A DNA stretch of 64,000 nucleotides. Origin: Methanococcoides alaskense (lineage in GTDB: Archaea; Halobacteriota; Methanosarcinia; Methanosarcinales; Methanosarcinaceae). Made by a program: the position numbers and the translations under genes. The stretch is taken from NCBI RefSeq assembly GCF_031454185.1, contig NZ_JAVDQI010000008.1, positions 1 to 64,000 of the forward strand, read 5' to 3'. The first letter of the stretch is position 1, and each line of letters starts with the position of its first letter. The notes beneath the pieces were generated by a model. It was not told where the DNA came from. It was given only the letters and a program-made list of their open reading frames with translations, and did not search any database. Positions 52,829 to 61,061 of this stretch are shown here, one piece after another.

Positions 52829-53353
52829 ATGATGGAGTACCAGAACGGAGAATTTGAAGCTAAAACATTTAAGGATATCAACTTTAGAGATACATCTTTC
52901 AACTATTCAAGGTTTATTGACTGTGTTTTTGAAAACTGCAATTTATCAAATGTCGATCTGACCAACACAAGGCTACAGGATGTCAGATTTAGGAACTGCA
53001 AGATCATGGGACTGGATTTTTCAAAATGCAATGATGACTTCATACTCGCTTTTGGATTTGAAGACTCTTTCCTTTCAATATCAATATTTTCCAATATGAA
53101 TTTAGAAAATACTGATTTTATCAATTGTCAGATACATGACTGTGATTTTTTAAATACTAACCTTACAAAAGCGAATTTTGAAAATTCCGATCTAAAGAAC
53201 AGTCTCATTCAGAATGCGAACCTGAGCTTTACATCGTTCAGGAATGCAAAAAACTATGATATCGACCCAACTAATAATTTCTTAAAAAAGACAAAATTTT
53301 CTATCCCTGAAGTTCTTTCCTTACTAAATAGCCATGACATTGAACTGGAATGA
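52829..53353 (+). CDS. Pentapeptide-repeat protein
   Basis: The 174-aa protein is made mostly of A(D/N)LxN-type pentapeptide repeats from about residue 12 to 145 (FKDINFRDTSFNYSRFIDCV; LSNVDLTNTRLQDVRFRNCK; LTKANFENSDLKNSLIQNAN), folding as a right-handed square beta helix. It includes many cysteines in the repeat core. Related proteins mimic DNA and inhibit gyrase, or serve in defence or immunity, but the role cannot be assigned. Two Cas1-like remnants flank it on either side. Confidence 0.85.
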   Translation: MMEYQNGEFEAKTFKDINFRDTSFNYSRFIDCVFENCNLSNVDLTNTRLQDVRFRNCKIMGLDFSKCNDDFILAFGFEDSFLSISIFSNMNLENTDFINCQIHDCDFLNTNLTKANFENSDLKNSLIQNANLSFTSFRNAKNYDIDPTNNFLKKTKFSIPEVLSLLNSHDIELE

Positions 53354-53469
53354 AAAACTGTTGAACCAAAGCTTAACAGCTTTTCGTTTCTATCAAGAGT
53401 CTCCTATAGTCTCTTCTTAGATCGATTTAACTTTGTGAAGCAGATAAATATTACCAAAAGTACTGGAAT

Positions 53470-53970
53470 CTTAGTATCGGGTTTGCACTAGGAGATGTTG
53501 AGTCCGATGAGGAATGGTTGAAACCCATACAAGATCTCGGACAGAACATGGCTATTGAAAAAGAAATTATGGATAGTAAGGACTTTGTCAGAACTGAAAG
53601 TTTTTCATTAAGGCTTAGACCAACGGGAGCAAGGAAGGTTACTGAAGAGTTTAATTCTGTGATGAATGGAAAGGTTGAGTATAGGAAGAAGAATAGTTCA
53701 TGGGGATCTGTTCTTTTATTTAAATCTAGGGAGTTAAGCCACCAACTTGTAGGGAAGAGGAAAACGGTTGAGTTTAGTAAGCCTGTTTATGTGGGTGAAA
53801 GGGATGATACTGATTTTATGAGGAAGAAGATCATTGACATGCCTTACACCGAATGGAAGAAGATGGGATTTTCTAAAGGTACTCTACATTACATAAAACA
53901 GAGTACAAAAAGTGATAAACCATTCACTCTTAATAAGCATGTAAAGGAACGGATGAAACTATTGATATAA
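53470..53970 (+). pseudogene. Cas1-like C-terminal half, 5'-truncated
   Basis: The open frame reads WLKPIQDLGQNMAIEKEIMD, SKDFVRTESFSLRLRPTGAR, KVTEEFNSVMNGKVEYRKKN, then LSHQLVGKRKTVEFSKPVYV, DFMRKKIIDMPYTEWKKMGF and SKGTLHYIKQSTKSDKPFTL. This is the C-terminal alpha-helical lobe of Cas1 with a lineage-specific C-terminal extension. The N-terminal half and part of the catalytic site are missing. It ends 20 bp before the ApeA-like gene. The identification with Cas1 is from recalled family features and is not tested by search. Confidence 0.65.
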
Positions 53971-53989
53971 TTGTTTATTAGATCAAATT

Positions 53990-55318
53990 ATGAACGAAGA
54001 AATTATATTTACAGGTCTCTGGTGGTTGCCAGAACGCCACGAAGAAAAAACATGTGGAACAATTAAATATGTTCCAGATGCGAGATTGAATTTAACTCTC
54101 TTTGGGGATTTAAGCGCAGAAGTGAAAAAAGGGAATTTCTCTGATGCATTCATCATTTTGGGGATTAATTCAGAGGGGAAAAAAATAACTTTGTTTAATT
54201 GCCGTCATGCTAAAGTACAAACAGCAAATAAACAAAATACCAATTACTACCAGATTGAATGGATGTTCATTGGGCAACATTTTGAAAATGAAGATTTAAT
54301 AAAATTTATAGATATATCAATAAGATTTGAGCATTTAGAAAATTGGCTCCCAGTTCCTAAGAACACTTTTGATAGAATTACCACTAATCAGCCAGAACAA
54401 TTAGTTTTTCATCTAAAAGCTTTTGATTTGATTTTTTATTGGATAACATCTACAGAAATGTATAAGTGTGAAACAAGACCATTTGTGGAAATTCGCTTGG
54501 ACAATCTAGAAAGTTTTCATTATTTGATTAAATTAATCCATACATTTCAAGATTTCGTATCTTTAGCATTTGATGATCCAATTCGCATTTTAGAGTTAGT
54601 TGCAAGCACAGAGCCCATCGAAACGGCACCAAATTCAAAAATTGAGATTTATCATATCAATAAAAGGAATTATGTTGAAAAAATAAGCCGATACGATTTA
54701 TTTTTTACTTATAATGATGTTTGTTCATATTTTAAAGACGTTATGAACGAATGGTATGAAAATGTCGAAAGAACCCAGTCTGTTTATGAGTTATATTTTG
54801 GTGTTCTTTACTCAAAGGGTATGTACTTACAACATATCTATTTGAGTCTCTCTCAAGCTCTTGAAATATACCATCGAAGGAAATTTGATGATAAGTATTT
54901 AGAAGAAAAGCAATTTGAAGAGCTAAAAGGTTGTATTTTGGACTCCATAAATGAACACTTTGATGAAAATATTTCCAAAATGTTTGAAAATAAAATCTCA
55001 TACCTTAATCAATATACCTTCAAAAAGAGAATTAAAGATATTTTAAAAACTCTCCATCAACACAATATCCTGAAGTGGTCTAAGAAAGAACGAAACGAAT
55101 TTGTAAAACATATAGGAGACACTAGGGACTATCTTACACACTATGAAGTGGAATATGTAGAGTATGATGAAGCTAATTTCATAAATATGTATAAAAATTC
55201 TGAAATTATGAGGTCGATTCTTAAAGCCTACTTTTTGATTGATTTAGGTTTACCAATTGAGGATATTGTACAGATTCTGGTCGATGATCCTAGAATCAAA
55301 GAACAATTCAAACTTTAA
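53990..55318 (+). CDS. ApeA-like HEPN anti-phage protein
   Basis: The 442-aa protein starts MNEEIIFTGLWWLPERHEEK, the FxGxWWLP opening of the ApeA N-terminal domain, with GTIKYVPDARLNLTLFGDLS next. The C-terminal region (about residues 260-430) is helical. TRDYLTHYEVEY carries the HEPN RNase motif R379-x4-H384. Known ApeA proteins abort phage infection by cleaving RNA. The DNA is AT-rich and unlike the neighbouring core genes. It starts 20 bp after the Cas1-like fragment and is followed by a 1-kb repeat-rich region, so it looks like a cargo gene. Confidence 0.8.
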   Translation: MNEEIIFTGLWWLPERHEEKTCGTIKYVPDARLNLTLFGDLSAEVKKGNFSDAFIILGINSEGKKITLFNCRHAKVQTANKQNTNYYQIEWMFIGQHFENEDLIKFIDISIRFEHLENWLPVPKNTFDRITTNQPEQLVFHLKAFDLIFYWITSTEMYKCETRPFVEIRLDNLESFHYLIKLIHTFQDFVSLAFDDPIRILELVASTEPIETAPNSKIEIYHINKRNYVEKISRYDLFFTYNDVCSYFKDVMNEWYENVERTQSVYELYFGVLYSKGMYLQHIYLSLSQALEIYHRRKFDDKYLEEKQFEELKGCILDSINEHFDENISKMFENKISYLNQYTFKKRIKDILKTLHQHNILKWSKKERNEFVKHIGDTRDYLTHYEVEYVEYDEANFINMYKNSEIMRSILKAYFLIDLGLPIEDIVQILVDDPRIKEQFKL

Positions 55319-55369
55319 TAATTCATTTCTAAAAAACAATTTAAATTTTGGGAGTTCGGTTTTTTACAT

Positions 55370-55500
55370 TTACCTATATCCCCGAAATATCATACGAGGG
55401 GTATAAAATGAACTTCCAAGATCATATGATATTTTCAAATAATCAATTTTTTAAAAAAGTTGTATTTTTCTTAGTTACTTATATCCCCAAATGATCGTGT
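55370..55500. repeat. tRNA-3'-like repeats R3 and R4
   Basis: Two tandem partial copies are present. R3 reads TACCTATATCCCCGAAATATCATACGAGGGG; R4 reads TTACTTATATCCCCAAATGATCGTGTGA. Both match R2 at 52225 (TTACCTATTACCCCGAATGATTGTGCGAGGG). R4 breaks off after GTGTGA, and the missing half (R5) appears 340 bp later. Confidence 0.55.
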
Positions 55501-55695
55501 GACGTTCGTTAGTCTTGTGAGTGTCATGGTAAGTCCATCAGGTCTTCTTTTAAGTTTAATTTCCATATCATCGTTCAAGTTGCATAGATCTTTTAGGGTT
55601 ATTTCTAATTTATCACGTCTCGTACTCACACCACCTATAGTTTCTAGAGGGGATAAAGGGGGAATGGAAATTCCCCTCCTAATTAGTTATGGATT
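55480..55695 (-). pseudogene. Coding-like fragment between split repeat halves
   Basis: The reverse strand is open for about 70 codons: RRGISIPPLSPLETIGGVST, RRDKLEITLKDLCNLNDDME, IKLKRRPDGLTMTLTRLTNV. It looks like real protein (charged, amphipathic), but there is no ATG near the beginning, and both ends coincide with repeat fragments. It is possibly the remainder of a gene carried in by the insertion. No family is recognised. Confidence 0.3.
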
Positions 55696-55844
55696 AGAAC
55701 CACCACCACCACAATGTTCGTGTTTCAGACCGTACCACCGAAGTCGTGAATGAAACATGGCTCTTAATATATAATAATAAATTAATGGCATATTAACTTG
55801 TCGAATATACTTTGGATGTTATAATACTCATTATTATGGGATAT

Positions 55845-56070
55845 GGATAAGATTCGAACTAGAAGAATAATCAAAAATTTCTAATCAATTCTCCACCCTC
55901 GCAAATCGTTTTAATACTAAAATTCCTCATCAAACCATGACTTATAATATCAATATCTTTTTCGAGTAAGATAGAGCCAATATATAGGCCAATTCAACCA
56001 CTTTAAATATAGGGGTATATTTGTGTCGGACAACGAACGATCTCCTCTCTATGGATCTCTAAATCACGTA
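55845..56070. repeat. Composite repeat copy B (R5-P-Q)
   Basis: R5 (GGATAAGATTCGAACTAGAA) is followed by P at 55885-55920, then ATGACTTATAATATC and TTTTTCGAGTAAGAT shared with copy A, then Q at 55970-56070 with GTGTCGGAC and CTCTAAATCAC. It is shorter than A inside Q (a deletion around the GAGCC hairpin). Confidence 0.75.
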
Positions 56071-56345
56071 TAGACATAATTAAATTGAAAAATATGATAG
56101 GAATAAAAGATGCCAGTTGCTAAAAATACTACTCGCAAAACAATAATAGATAATCTTTCTTGTAGTATTAAATAGATAATTGTTTGGAACATATGGAAAT
56201 AAATAGATTATATTTAAAATAGTTATATATATGGATAAAAAACTAAGGACTAGTATAAATGGGGACAACAAGTTATGCCAGTACCAGGAAGGGTGCTTTC
56301 AAGTTTAGATTTCCCAAGCATAAATGGAGCAGGAGGTAGATTAAC

Positions 56346-57383
56346 GTGAAAATCAATAGCTCATTCGCAGCAACCCTTTTTGTGCTGAGTTTACTCATCA
56401 CTGTTTCTGTAATCTGGGTTTACAGCCAAAATCCTATCGGAGTCGAAGAGGAAGAAACTTGGACTTTCGCAGTATTCTGTGACACCCGAGGTGATAACAA
56501 CAATACTAGCGGCAAAACGTGCACCAATGATTTCGTCGTAAAAGCTATAGCAGAAGCCATTGTAATGGATGGTTGCGAGCTCGTTCTAGTTCCTGGGGAT
56601 ATGGTCAACGGATACTGGATGAACGGCAGCACTTCTTATGACAAACAATTTGAAAACTGGAAAACTGCGATAGATCCATTATATGAGGCAGGAATCGAAG
56701 TATACACGGTTCGCGGCAATCATGAGTATGGCAATGCTAACAATTACGACGTATATCCTTATGACCTCGATCATGATCCCGCTTTAGAGAATGCATATAT
56801 TATGGCATTTAGTGGCGATAACCCCGACAACGGGCCTGAGGGGGAGAAGGATCTTACCTATAGTTTTACCCACAAGAACGCTTTCTTCATGGGGCTTGAT
56901 GAGTATGCCAGTCCTCACAGCCACAGAGTGGATCAGGAATGGGTCGACAGCCAGTTAGTAAATAACAGCAAATCATACGTCTTCGTTTTCGGCCACGAGC
57001 CCGCATTCAAGCTTAACCACAAGGACTGTCTGGAAACTTATCCTGAGGATCGTGACGAGTTCTGGAACAGCATCGGCAATGCAGGATGCCAGGTATATTT
57101 CTGTGGCCATGACCACTCATACAACCGGGCGCGCATACAGGACGACTTCGGAAACGAGATCTACCAAATGGTCGTCGGCTCATGCGGCGCACCCTTCAAG
57201 GAGTGGAACATTTCCGAATATAACGAGAGCTCTAGATTCAAACTTAAGTATCACAACCAGATAGATTATGGCTACACCCTGGTAACAGTAGATAGCGATA
57301 CGGTAAAGGTCGAATGGAAAGCCTGGAATATGTCCGGTGCCCCTACCTGGGTCACGAAGGATAGCATCCTATTGTATACATAA
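56346..57383 (+). CDS. Exported calcineurin-like metallophosphoesterase
   Basis: The GTG start at 56346 follows GGAGG by 10 nt. The 345-aa protein has an N-terminal signal anchor (about residues 8-26). The five metallophosphoesterase blocks follow: FCDTRGD (45-50), VPGDMVNG (about 82-89), VRGNHEYG (about 122-129), FGHEPAF and FCGHDHSYNRARI. The histidine and aspartate ligands for two metals are all present. It probably acts on phosphate esters outside the cell, like purple acid phosphatase relatives. It is monocistronic, with a 500-bp AT-rich spacer after it. Confidence 0.87.
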   Translation: MKINSSFAATLFVLSLLITVSVIWVYSQNPIGVEEEETWTFAVFCDTRGDNNNTSGKTCTNDFVVKAIAEAIVMDGCELVLVPGDMVNGYWMNGSTSYDKQFENWKTAIDPLYEAGIEVYTVRGNHEYGNANNYDVYPYDLDHDPALENAYIMAFSGDNPDNGPEGEKDLTYSFTHKNAFFMGLDEYASPHSHRVDQEWVDSQLVNNSKSYVFVFGHEPAFKLNHKDCLETYPEDRDEFWNSIGNAGCQVYFCGHDHSYNRARIQDDFGNEIYQMVVGSCGAPFKEWNISEYNESSRFKLKYHNQIDYGYTLVTVDSDTVKVEWKAWNMSGAPTWVTKDSILLYT

Positions 57384-57898
57384 AAGGCTTCTAAGTGGAG
57401 ATAAAACAGCGACAACGAGATAGAGCACACATTTCGCCTGAGCCGAGATAGGGTATGGCACACTTTTTCATATTTCATTCTTGCTATTTACCCATCCCTA
57501 TCCGAGAATATCGAACAGTTTCGTTCTAAACTCACACGTTGCAATAGTATAACGGTGGTTTGATGTAAAGATGAAGGGAATCCGAAAAACGTTCTGCTTG
57601 TACTCAAATTTAAATATTATATATATATATTTATTTGAAAGTAATATTTTACTATAATAAATTTGAATTTTTTAATTGCTAATTAAATTTTCTAAATATG
57701 TTAATCATATAATATATATATAAATTATTTAATATAAATTTTAAAATTTCATCAAACCCAACCATTTATTTGCACCTAAATGCAAAAAACATAAACTGTA
57801 TATATGGCTAGTCTAATAAACTTAATTAGTCAGCACACAAAATTTGCAGACTATATAACAAATACATAACAAATACATCAAAGTTGGGGGTAAGAAAT
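57384..57898. other. Very AT-rich intergenic region
   Basis: No gene is seen. 57590-57760 is almost pure A/T with long TATATA runs. It holds likely promoter elements of the DUF2589 pair. GGGGG at 57886-57890 is the ribosome-binding site of the next gene. Confidence 0.45.
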
Positions 57899-58573
57899 AT
57901 GACAGTAGATCCTAGTTTCATCGGTTCGGTGGTTAATGCCCTACCGTTGGATAGAATGATTTCAGGGCCTCTTCAGGCCATGATACAGGCACAGGTCCAA
58001 GCTAGTAAAGCCTATGCAGATTTCTTGATGAGTGTATGCATAAAAGATGGTAAAGCCATAGCCGTAGAATTCGACTACGACGAAACAATTGTAGATGCTG
58101 AAGGCAAGATAAAAGGGGTACTTGAAAAGACCATGAGAATACCGCTGCTAGCCGCAATCTCACATCCTAATATCTGCATTGAAGAAGGAACTATCGATTT
58201 CGAGTTGGAAATAACTCAGTCAGAAGAAACAATAAAAGGGAATGAGGCTGGAGCTACTACGGGAGGATCTGTTGGTTGGGGACCTTTCAAGGCCCAATTA
58301 TCAGGTAGGGTCTCTCACAAGTCAGAACAAACGCGTAAAACCGACACCCGTTCTAAGTATACTATTCACACGGCTGTCAAACGTCAGGATCCTCCTGAAG
58401 CTATGATGCGTGTCATTGATTTTCTAACCGACGCTGCCACTAAGCCCACTGTGTATCCAGATAAAAAGGTGCTTGATGATACGCCTGGCTTAGAAGAACA
58501 ATTGAAGAAATCCAAAGCAAAATCAATAGAGGCATTCCCGGAGATAAAAGATACGGGGGCGGAAGATCAATAA
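57899..58573 (+). CDS. DUF2589 family protein 1
   Basis: From ATG 57899, with GGGGG 8-12 nt upstream, the protein has 224 aa. It begins MTVDPSFIGSVVNALPLDRM, then ISGPLQAMIQAQVQASKAYA, the DUF2589 opening helix. The beta-rich middle (EFDYDETIVDAEGKIKGVLE, then RIPLLAAISHPN) and the KRQDPPEAMMRVIDFLTDAA end-helix are family marks. A basic, S/T-rich stretch links to a charged tail. The function of DUF2589 is unknown; members often occur in pairs near stress or secretion genes. Its partner is 97 bp downstream. Confidence 0.82.
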   Translation: MTVDPSFIGSVVNALPLDRMISGPLQAMIQAQVQASKAYADFLMSVCIKDGKAIAVEFDYDETIVDAEGKIKGVLEKTMRIPLLAAISHPNICIEEGTIDFELEITQSEETIKGNEAGATTGGSVGWGPFKAQLSGRVSHKSEQTRKTDTRSKYTIHTAVKRQDPPEAMMRVIDFLTDAATKPTVYPDKKVLDDTPGLEEQLKKSKAKSIEAFPEIKDTGAEDQ

Positions 58574-58607
58574 CTGCCGAAAGATTAGAACAAATATCCT
58601 GTTAAAA

Positions 58608-58639
58608 TCACATAAGGGTCTAATTGGACTCTTATGTGA
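58608..58639 (+). terminator. Terminator between the DUF2589 genes
   Basis: TCACATAAGGGTC and GACTCTTATGTGA form a 13-nt imperfect stem with a 6-nt loop, followed by ATATTTTTT. It should reduce but may not abolish read-through to the second gene. Confidence 0.6.
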
Positions 58640-58669
58640 GCAAATATTTTTTAAAGTTTCTAGTGATGT

Positions 58670-59284
58670 ATGAAGATGATTGAGAAAATAAGGGGATTCT
58701 TAGATAGAAAGAGGGGGAAAATGGAAGCCCAAAAACTTACCGATATAACGCGTGGTCTTCACCATGCAGCGACTACCACCAATGCCTTGATAGCGCAGCA
58801 ATATGTTTACATGATAGATCAATTCTTTGACTCTCTCCCAGACGGCACATTGCAGGCTAAGATGGCGAAGGTTGCTCTCGATGAAAATCATTATATGATG
58901 GTTCCACTTATTTCTTTGGCTTCTCCTCGCGGTCTTTCATTGGATAAAATGAAGGTATCTCTTTCCGTTAAAATTGAAGAAGCTGAGACATTAGTCGGTA
59001 CAACTAATGATGACTCCAAAGCGACAAGATCTAGCTTCAGCGTCTCTATTGGTCCTAGGGCCGACAAGAAAGGTATACGGTCAAGCGAAGTTGTAGATAT
59101 GGACCTTGAGTTCGCCGCTTGCGATCCTCCTGAAGCTATAATGCGCGTCATTGAAGAATACGCTAACTTCATCAGGCCTATTCCTTTACCAGATGATATG
59201 GCTCGGTATCCGCCTATCGAACACATCGATTTGAAAAAAATGCTAGAAGAGAACGAAGTGAAAAAGAGATCTGAAGTGAAGTGA
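58670..59284 (+). CDS. DUF2589 family protein 2
   Basis: The 204-aa paralogue has the same plan: an N-terminal helix (ITRGLHHAATTTNALIAQQY), then VPLISLASPRGLSLDKMKVS and CDPPEAIMRVIEEYANFIRP near the end. The DPPEA(M/I)MRVI motif is shared with protein 1. Its N-terminal basic segment MKMIEKIRGFLDRKRGK is absent from protein 1. The two may form a heteromeric structure. A perfect hairpin terminator starts at its stop codon. Confidence 0.82.
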   Translation: MKMIEKIRGFLDRKRGKMEAQKLTDITRGLHHAATTTNALIAQQYVYMIDQFFDSLPDGTLQAKMAKVALDENHYMMVPLISLASPRGLSLDKMKVSLSVKIEEAETLVGTTNDDSKATRSSFSVSIGPRADKKGIRSSEVVDMDLEFAACDPPEAIMRVIEEYANFIRPIPLPDDMARYPPIEHIDLKKMLEENEVKKRSEVK

Positions 59285-59309
59285 GGAACTTGATCTGGAT
59301 CAAGTTCCT
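59284..59309 (+). terminator. Terminator after the DUF2589 pair
   Basis: AGGAACTTGATC and GATCAAGTTCCT are a perfect 12-bp stem with a 2-nt centre, followed by CTTTTATTG. It directly follows the stop codon. Confidence 0.65.
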
Positions 59310-59472
59310 CTTTTATTGAATCCATAATTCAACAATTTCAACGAAATCTCGATAACTAATTCTAAGATATCCTTTTAACAAAGCGAGAACTAGCAGATGA
59401 TATTGGTCGTATGTTCTTTTCGAGCATTTGCAAGAATATAATTGTATTCTAGAAAATATATCATCTCAGACG

Positions 59473-59730
59473 CAGATATCAGTCTGGATGATATTGTATG
59501 ATCTCAATATGTTTGTGAGTTGATATGTAGGCTCATTCAGTAGCCTTGAATGTAGGGGTATGTTTATATGTTGGATTGGATCCGAACGATGCTCTATGGG
59601 TCTCTAAATCACGCATATAATCCTCCCGCTGAACCCTTGATAATATAGATAAGCAGAATATTTCCAATCAAACCCTCCCTCATTACTCACCATAATTCTC
59701 CACCCTCGCAAATCGTTTTAATACTAAAAG
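59473..59730. repeat. Composite repeat copy C (Q then P)
   Basis: Q and P match copies A and B, but P lies after Q and directly before mgtE. This is probably the source copy of P, since it still drives a gene. Confidence 0.7.
59716..59729 (+). promoter_or_regulatory. TATA box of the mgtE operon
   Basis: TTTTAATACTAAAA lies 17-30 nt before ATG 59746. A near-leaderless start is expected. The same box is copied at about 52341-52354 and 55909-55920 in the island repeats. Confidence 0.45.
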
Positions 59731-59745
59731 TGCAAATAGCAATCC

Positions 59746-60366
59746 ATGTCCTACAGTTCCCATGCTGACGAGGACGACGATGTCGAGATCGAAGAAGAAT
59801 ATCTGGGAGATTATGCCAGTGTTCGATCCATAGTCAAGGAAGCATTGCCGTTCCAAATACTTGCAACCATCGGGGGAGCAGTAGCTGGTTTTATTTTTGT
59901 GGGGATGACCAATGAGCTGGAAATGATACCGGGTCTGATCGTCATCGCGCCTGCGGTCTTGGGGATGAGAGGGAATATATCATGCACTCTGGGTTCACGT
60001 CTTGGCAGTGCTATTCACATGGGTCTTATAACAAAGATCGAGAATAATCCGGAACTTACAAACAATATCTACGGTTCATTGCTATTGGGGCTTATAATGT
60101 CCATCGCTCTGGGAATTATCGGACATACAATGACAGTTCTGCTTGGATTTGAAAGTGCAGGTATTCTGGCACTAACTTCAATCGCAGTTCTTGCTGGCGT
60201 TTCATCAGGCATCATATTATCTGTTATAGCAGTACTCCTTGCTGTGGGTATGTTCAGGTTCGGATTTGACCCGGACAATGTTGTGACACCTTCTATCGCT
60301 ACTATCGGTGACATCGTATCCATGCTTATGCTGTTCCTTTCTGCAAAAGTGGTGCTGATGTTATGA
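59746..60366 (+). CDS. MgtE/SLC41-like divalent cation transporter, half 1
   Basis: The 206-aa protein has an acidic N-terminus (HADEDDDVEIEEEYLG) and five spans. PGLIVIAPAVLGMRGNISCTLGSRLGSAIHMG is the MgtE-type helix with the metal-lining region (GNIsxxLGSRL). GLIMSIALGIIGHT and IGDIVSMLML follow. It lacks the cytosolic CBS/N domains of bacterial MgtE. It overlaps half 2 by 4 nt (ATGA) and must pair with it, like the two repeats of SLC41. Mg2+ or another divalent cation is the likely substrate. Confidence 0.85.
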   Translation: MSYSSHADEDDDVEIEEEYLGDYASVRSIVKEALPFQILATIGGAVAGFIFVGMTNELEMIPGLIVIAPAVLGMRGNISCTLGSRLGSAIHMGLITKIENNPELTNNIYGSLLLGLIMSIALGIIGHTMTVLLGFESAGILALTSIAVLAGVSSGIILSVIAVLLAVGMFRFGFDPDNVVTPSIATIGDIVSMLMLFLSAKVVLML

Positions 60367-60923
60367 GCTATTATACCGTTCGTGGAATTCTGTCAAGAGG
60401 GATACCTATCCTCTTTTTCACATCTGTGCTTGGGGTTGTTACGGGTCAGATACTGAACTCGGAACTTGACAATCTCATATCAATTCCAACCATATTGCTA
60501 CTGGTACCTGCGCTCATTAAGATCGGCGGTGACACAGGAAGCATACTCGGTGCAAGACTTTCATCTGCTTTCCATATGGGTATCGGAACGACCCACATCC
60601 ACAAGAATCCGGTTGTAAGGAACAGTGTAATAGCAGCATTCATTGTCGGGATCATTGCGTCTGTAGTATTGAGTGTTATTGCATGGATGATGTCCGGGTT
60701 TGGAAACAGTCAATTGGGACTTTTTATGCTTTTTAAGATATGTACGATCTCCGGAACGCTCGAACTTCTGGCGGTATTCTCTGCCACCATAGCAATTGCT
60801 TTTGCATCACATCGGTTCGGAATTGATCCGGATGACACGGTCATACCAGTGATAGCAACATTGGGGGACCTTGTAGGAATAACGGCCATATTTTCAACAT
60901 TATATTTGTTTAATGTCATCTGA
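60363..60923 (+). CDS. MgtE/SLC41-like divalent cation transporter, half 2
   Basis: The 186-aa protein has five spans. IPTILLLVPALIKIGGDTGSILGARLSSAFHMG corresponds to the ion-pathway helix of half 1 (GDTGSILGARL against GNISCTLGSRL). The end (VIPVIATLGDLVGITAI) matches IGDIVSMLM. The two subunits arose by duplication and stay co-translated. A PhoU/TrkA-C regulator gene follows after about 140 bp. Confidence 0.85.
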   Translation: MSYYTVRGILSRGIPILFFTSVLGVVTGQILNSELDNLISIPTILLLVPALIKIGGDTGSILGARLSSAFHMGIGTTHIHKNPVVRNSVIAAFIVGIIASVVLSVIAWMMSGFGNSQLGLFMLFKICTISGTLELLAVFSATIAIAFASHRFGIDPDDTVIPVIATLGDLVGITAIFSTLYLFNVI

Positions 60924-61061
60924 AATTCTAGAAAGAACTTAAATGAAAAATATATAATAGATATGTACTAATAATTAAAAACGAATAATTAAAAGTGTTG
61001 ACAATTATAATATATAATATATCATATTTAATGAATACGGATAACATACGGAACACAAAAA

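Larger units (their letters stand above)
55319..56345. other. 1-kb repeat-rich region between ApeA and the metallophosphoesterase
   Basis: It contains tRNA-3'-like repeats R3 (55370-55425), R4 (55473-55500) and R5 (55845-55875). A 70-codon reverse-strand frame without a good start lies between R4 and R5, and composite repeat copy B (55845-56070) follows. AT-rich DNA follows. A 26-codon frame at 56258 ending before the phosphoesterase start is probably chance. Confidence 0.5.
59310..59745. other. Composite repeat copy C and mgtE promoter region
   Basis: No gene is seen. Q at 59473-59615 (CAGATATCAGTCT...CTCTATGGGTCTCTAAATCA) comes before P at 59692-59730. The order is therefore reversed relative to copies A and B, with about 75 bp between. 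P contains the TATA-like TTTTAATACTAAAA. Confidence 0.55.

Noticed and set aside
55499..55753. Forward-strand open frame of 84 codons
   Set aside because: The opposite strand has better coding character (charged, amphipathic). The forward frame is rich in S, L and P, as expected for an antisense shadow.
52221..59730. Possible CRISPR array in the repeat-rich island
   Set aside because: The repeats are three to five irregular long copies spaced kilobases apart, not short repeats with uniform spacers. No cas operon is adjacent.
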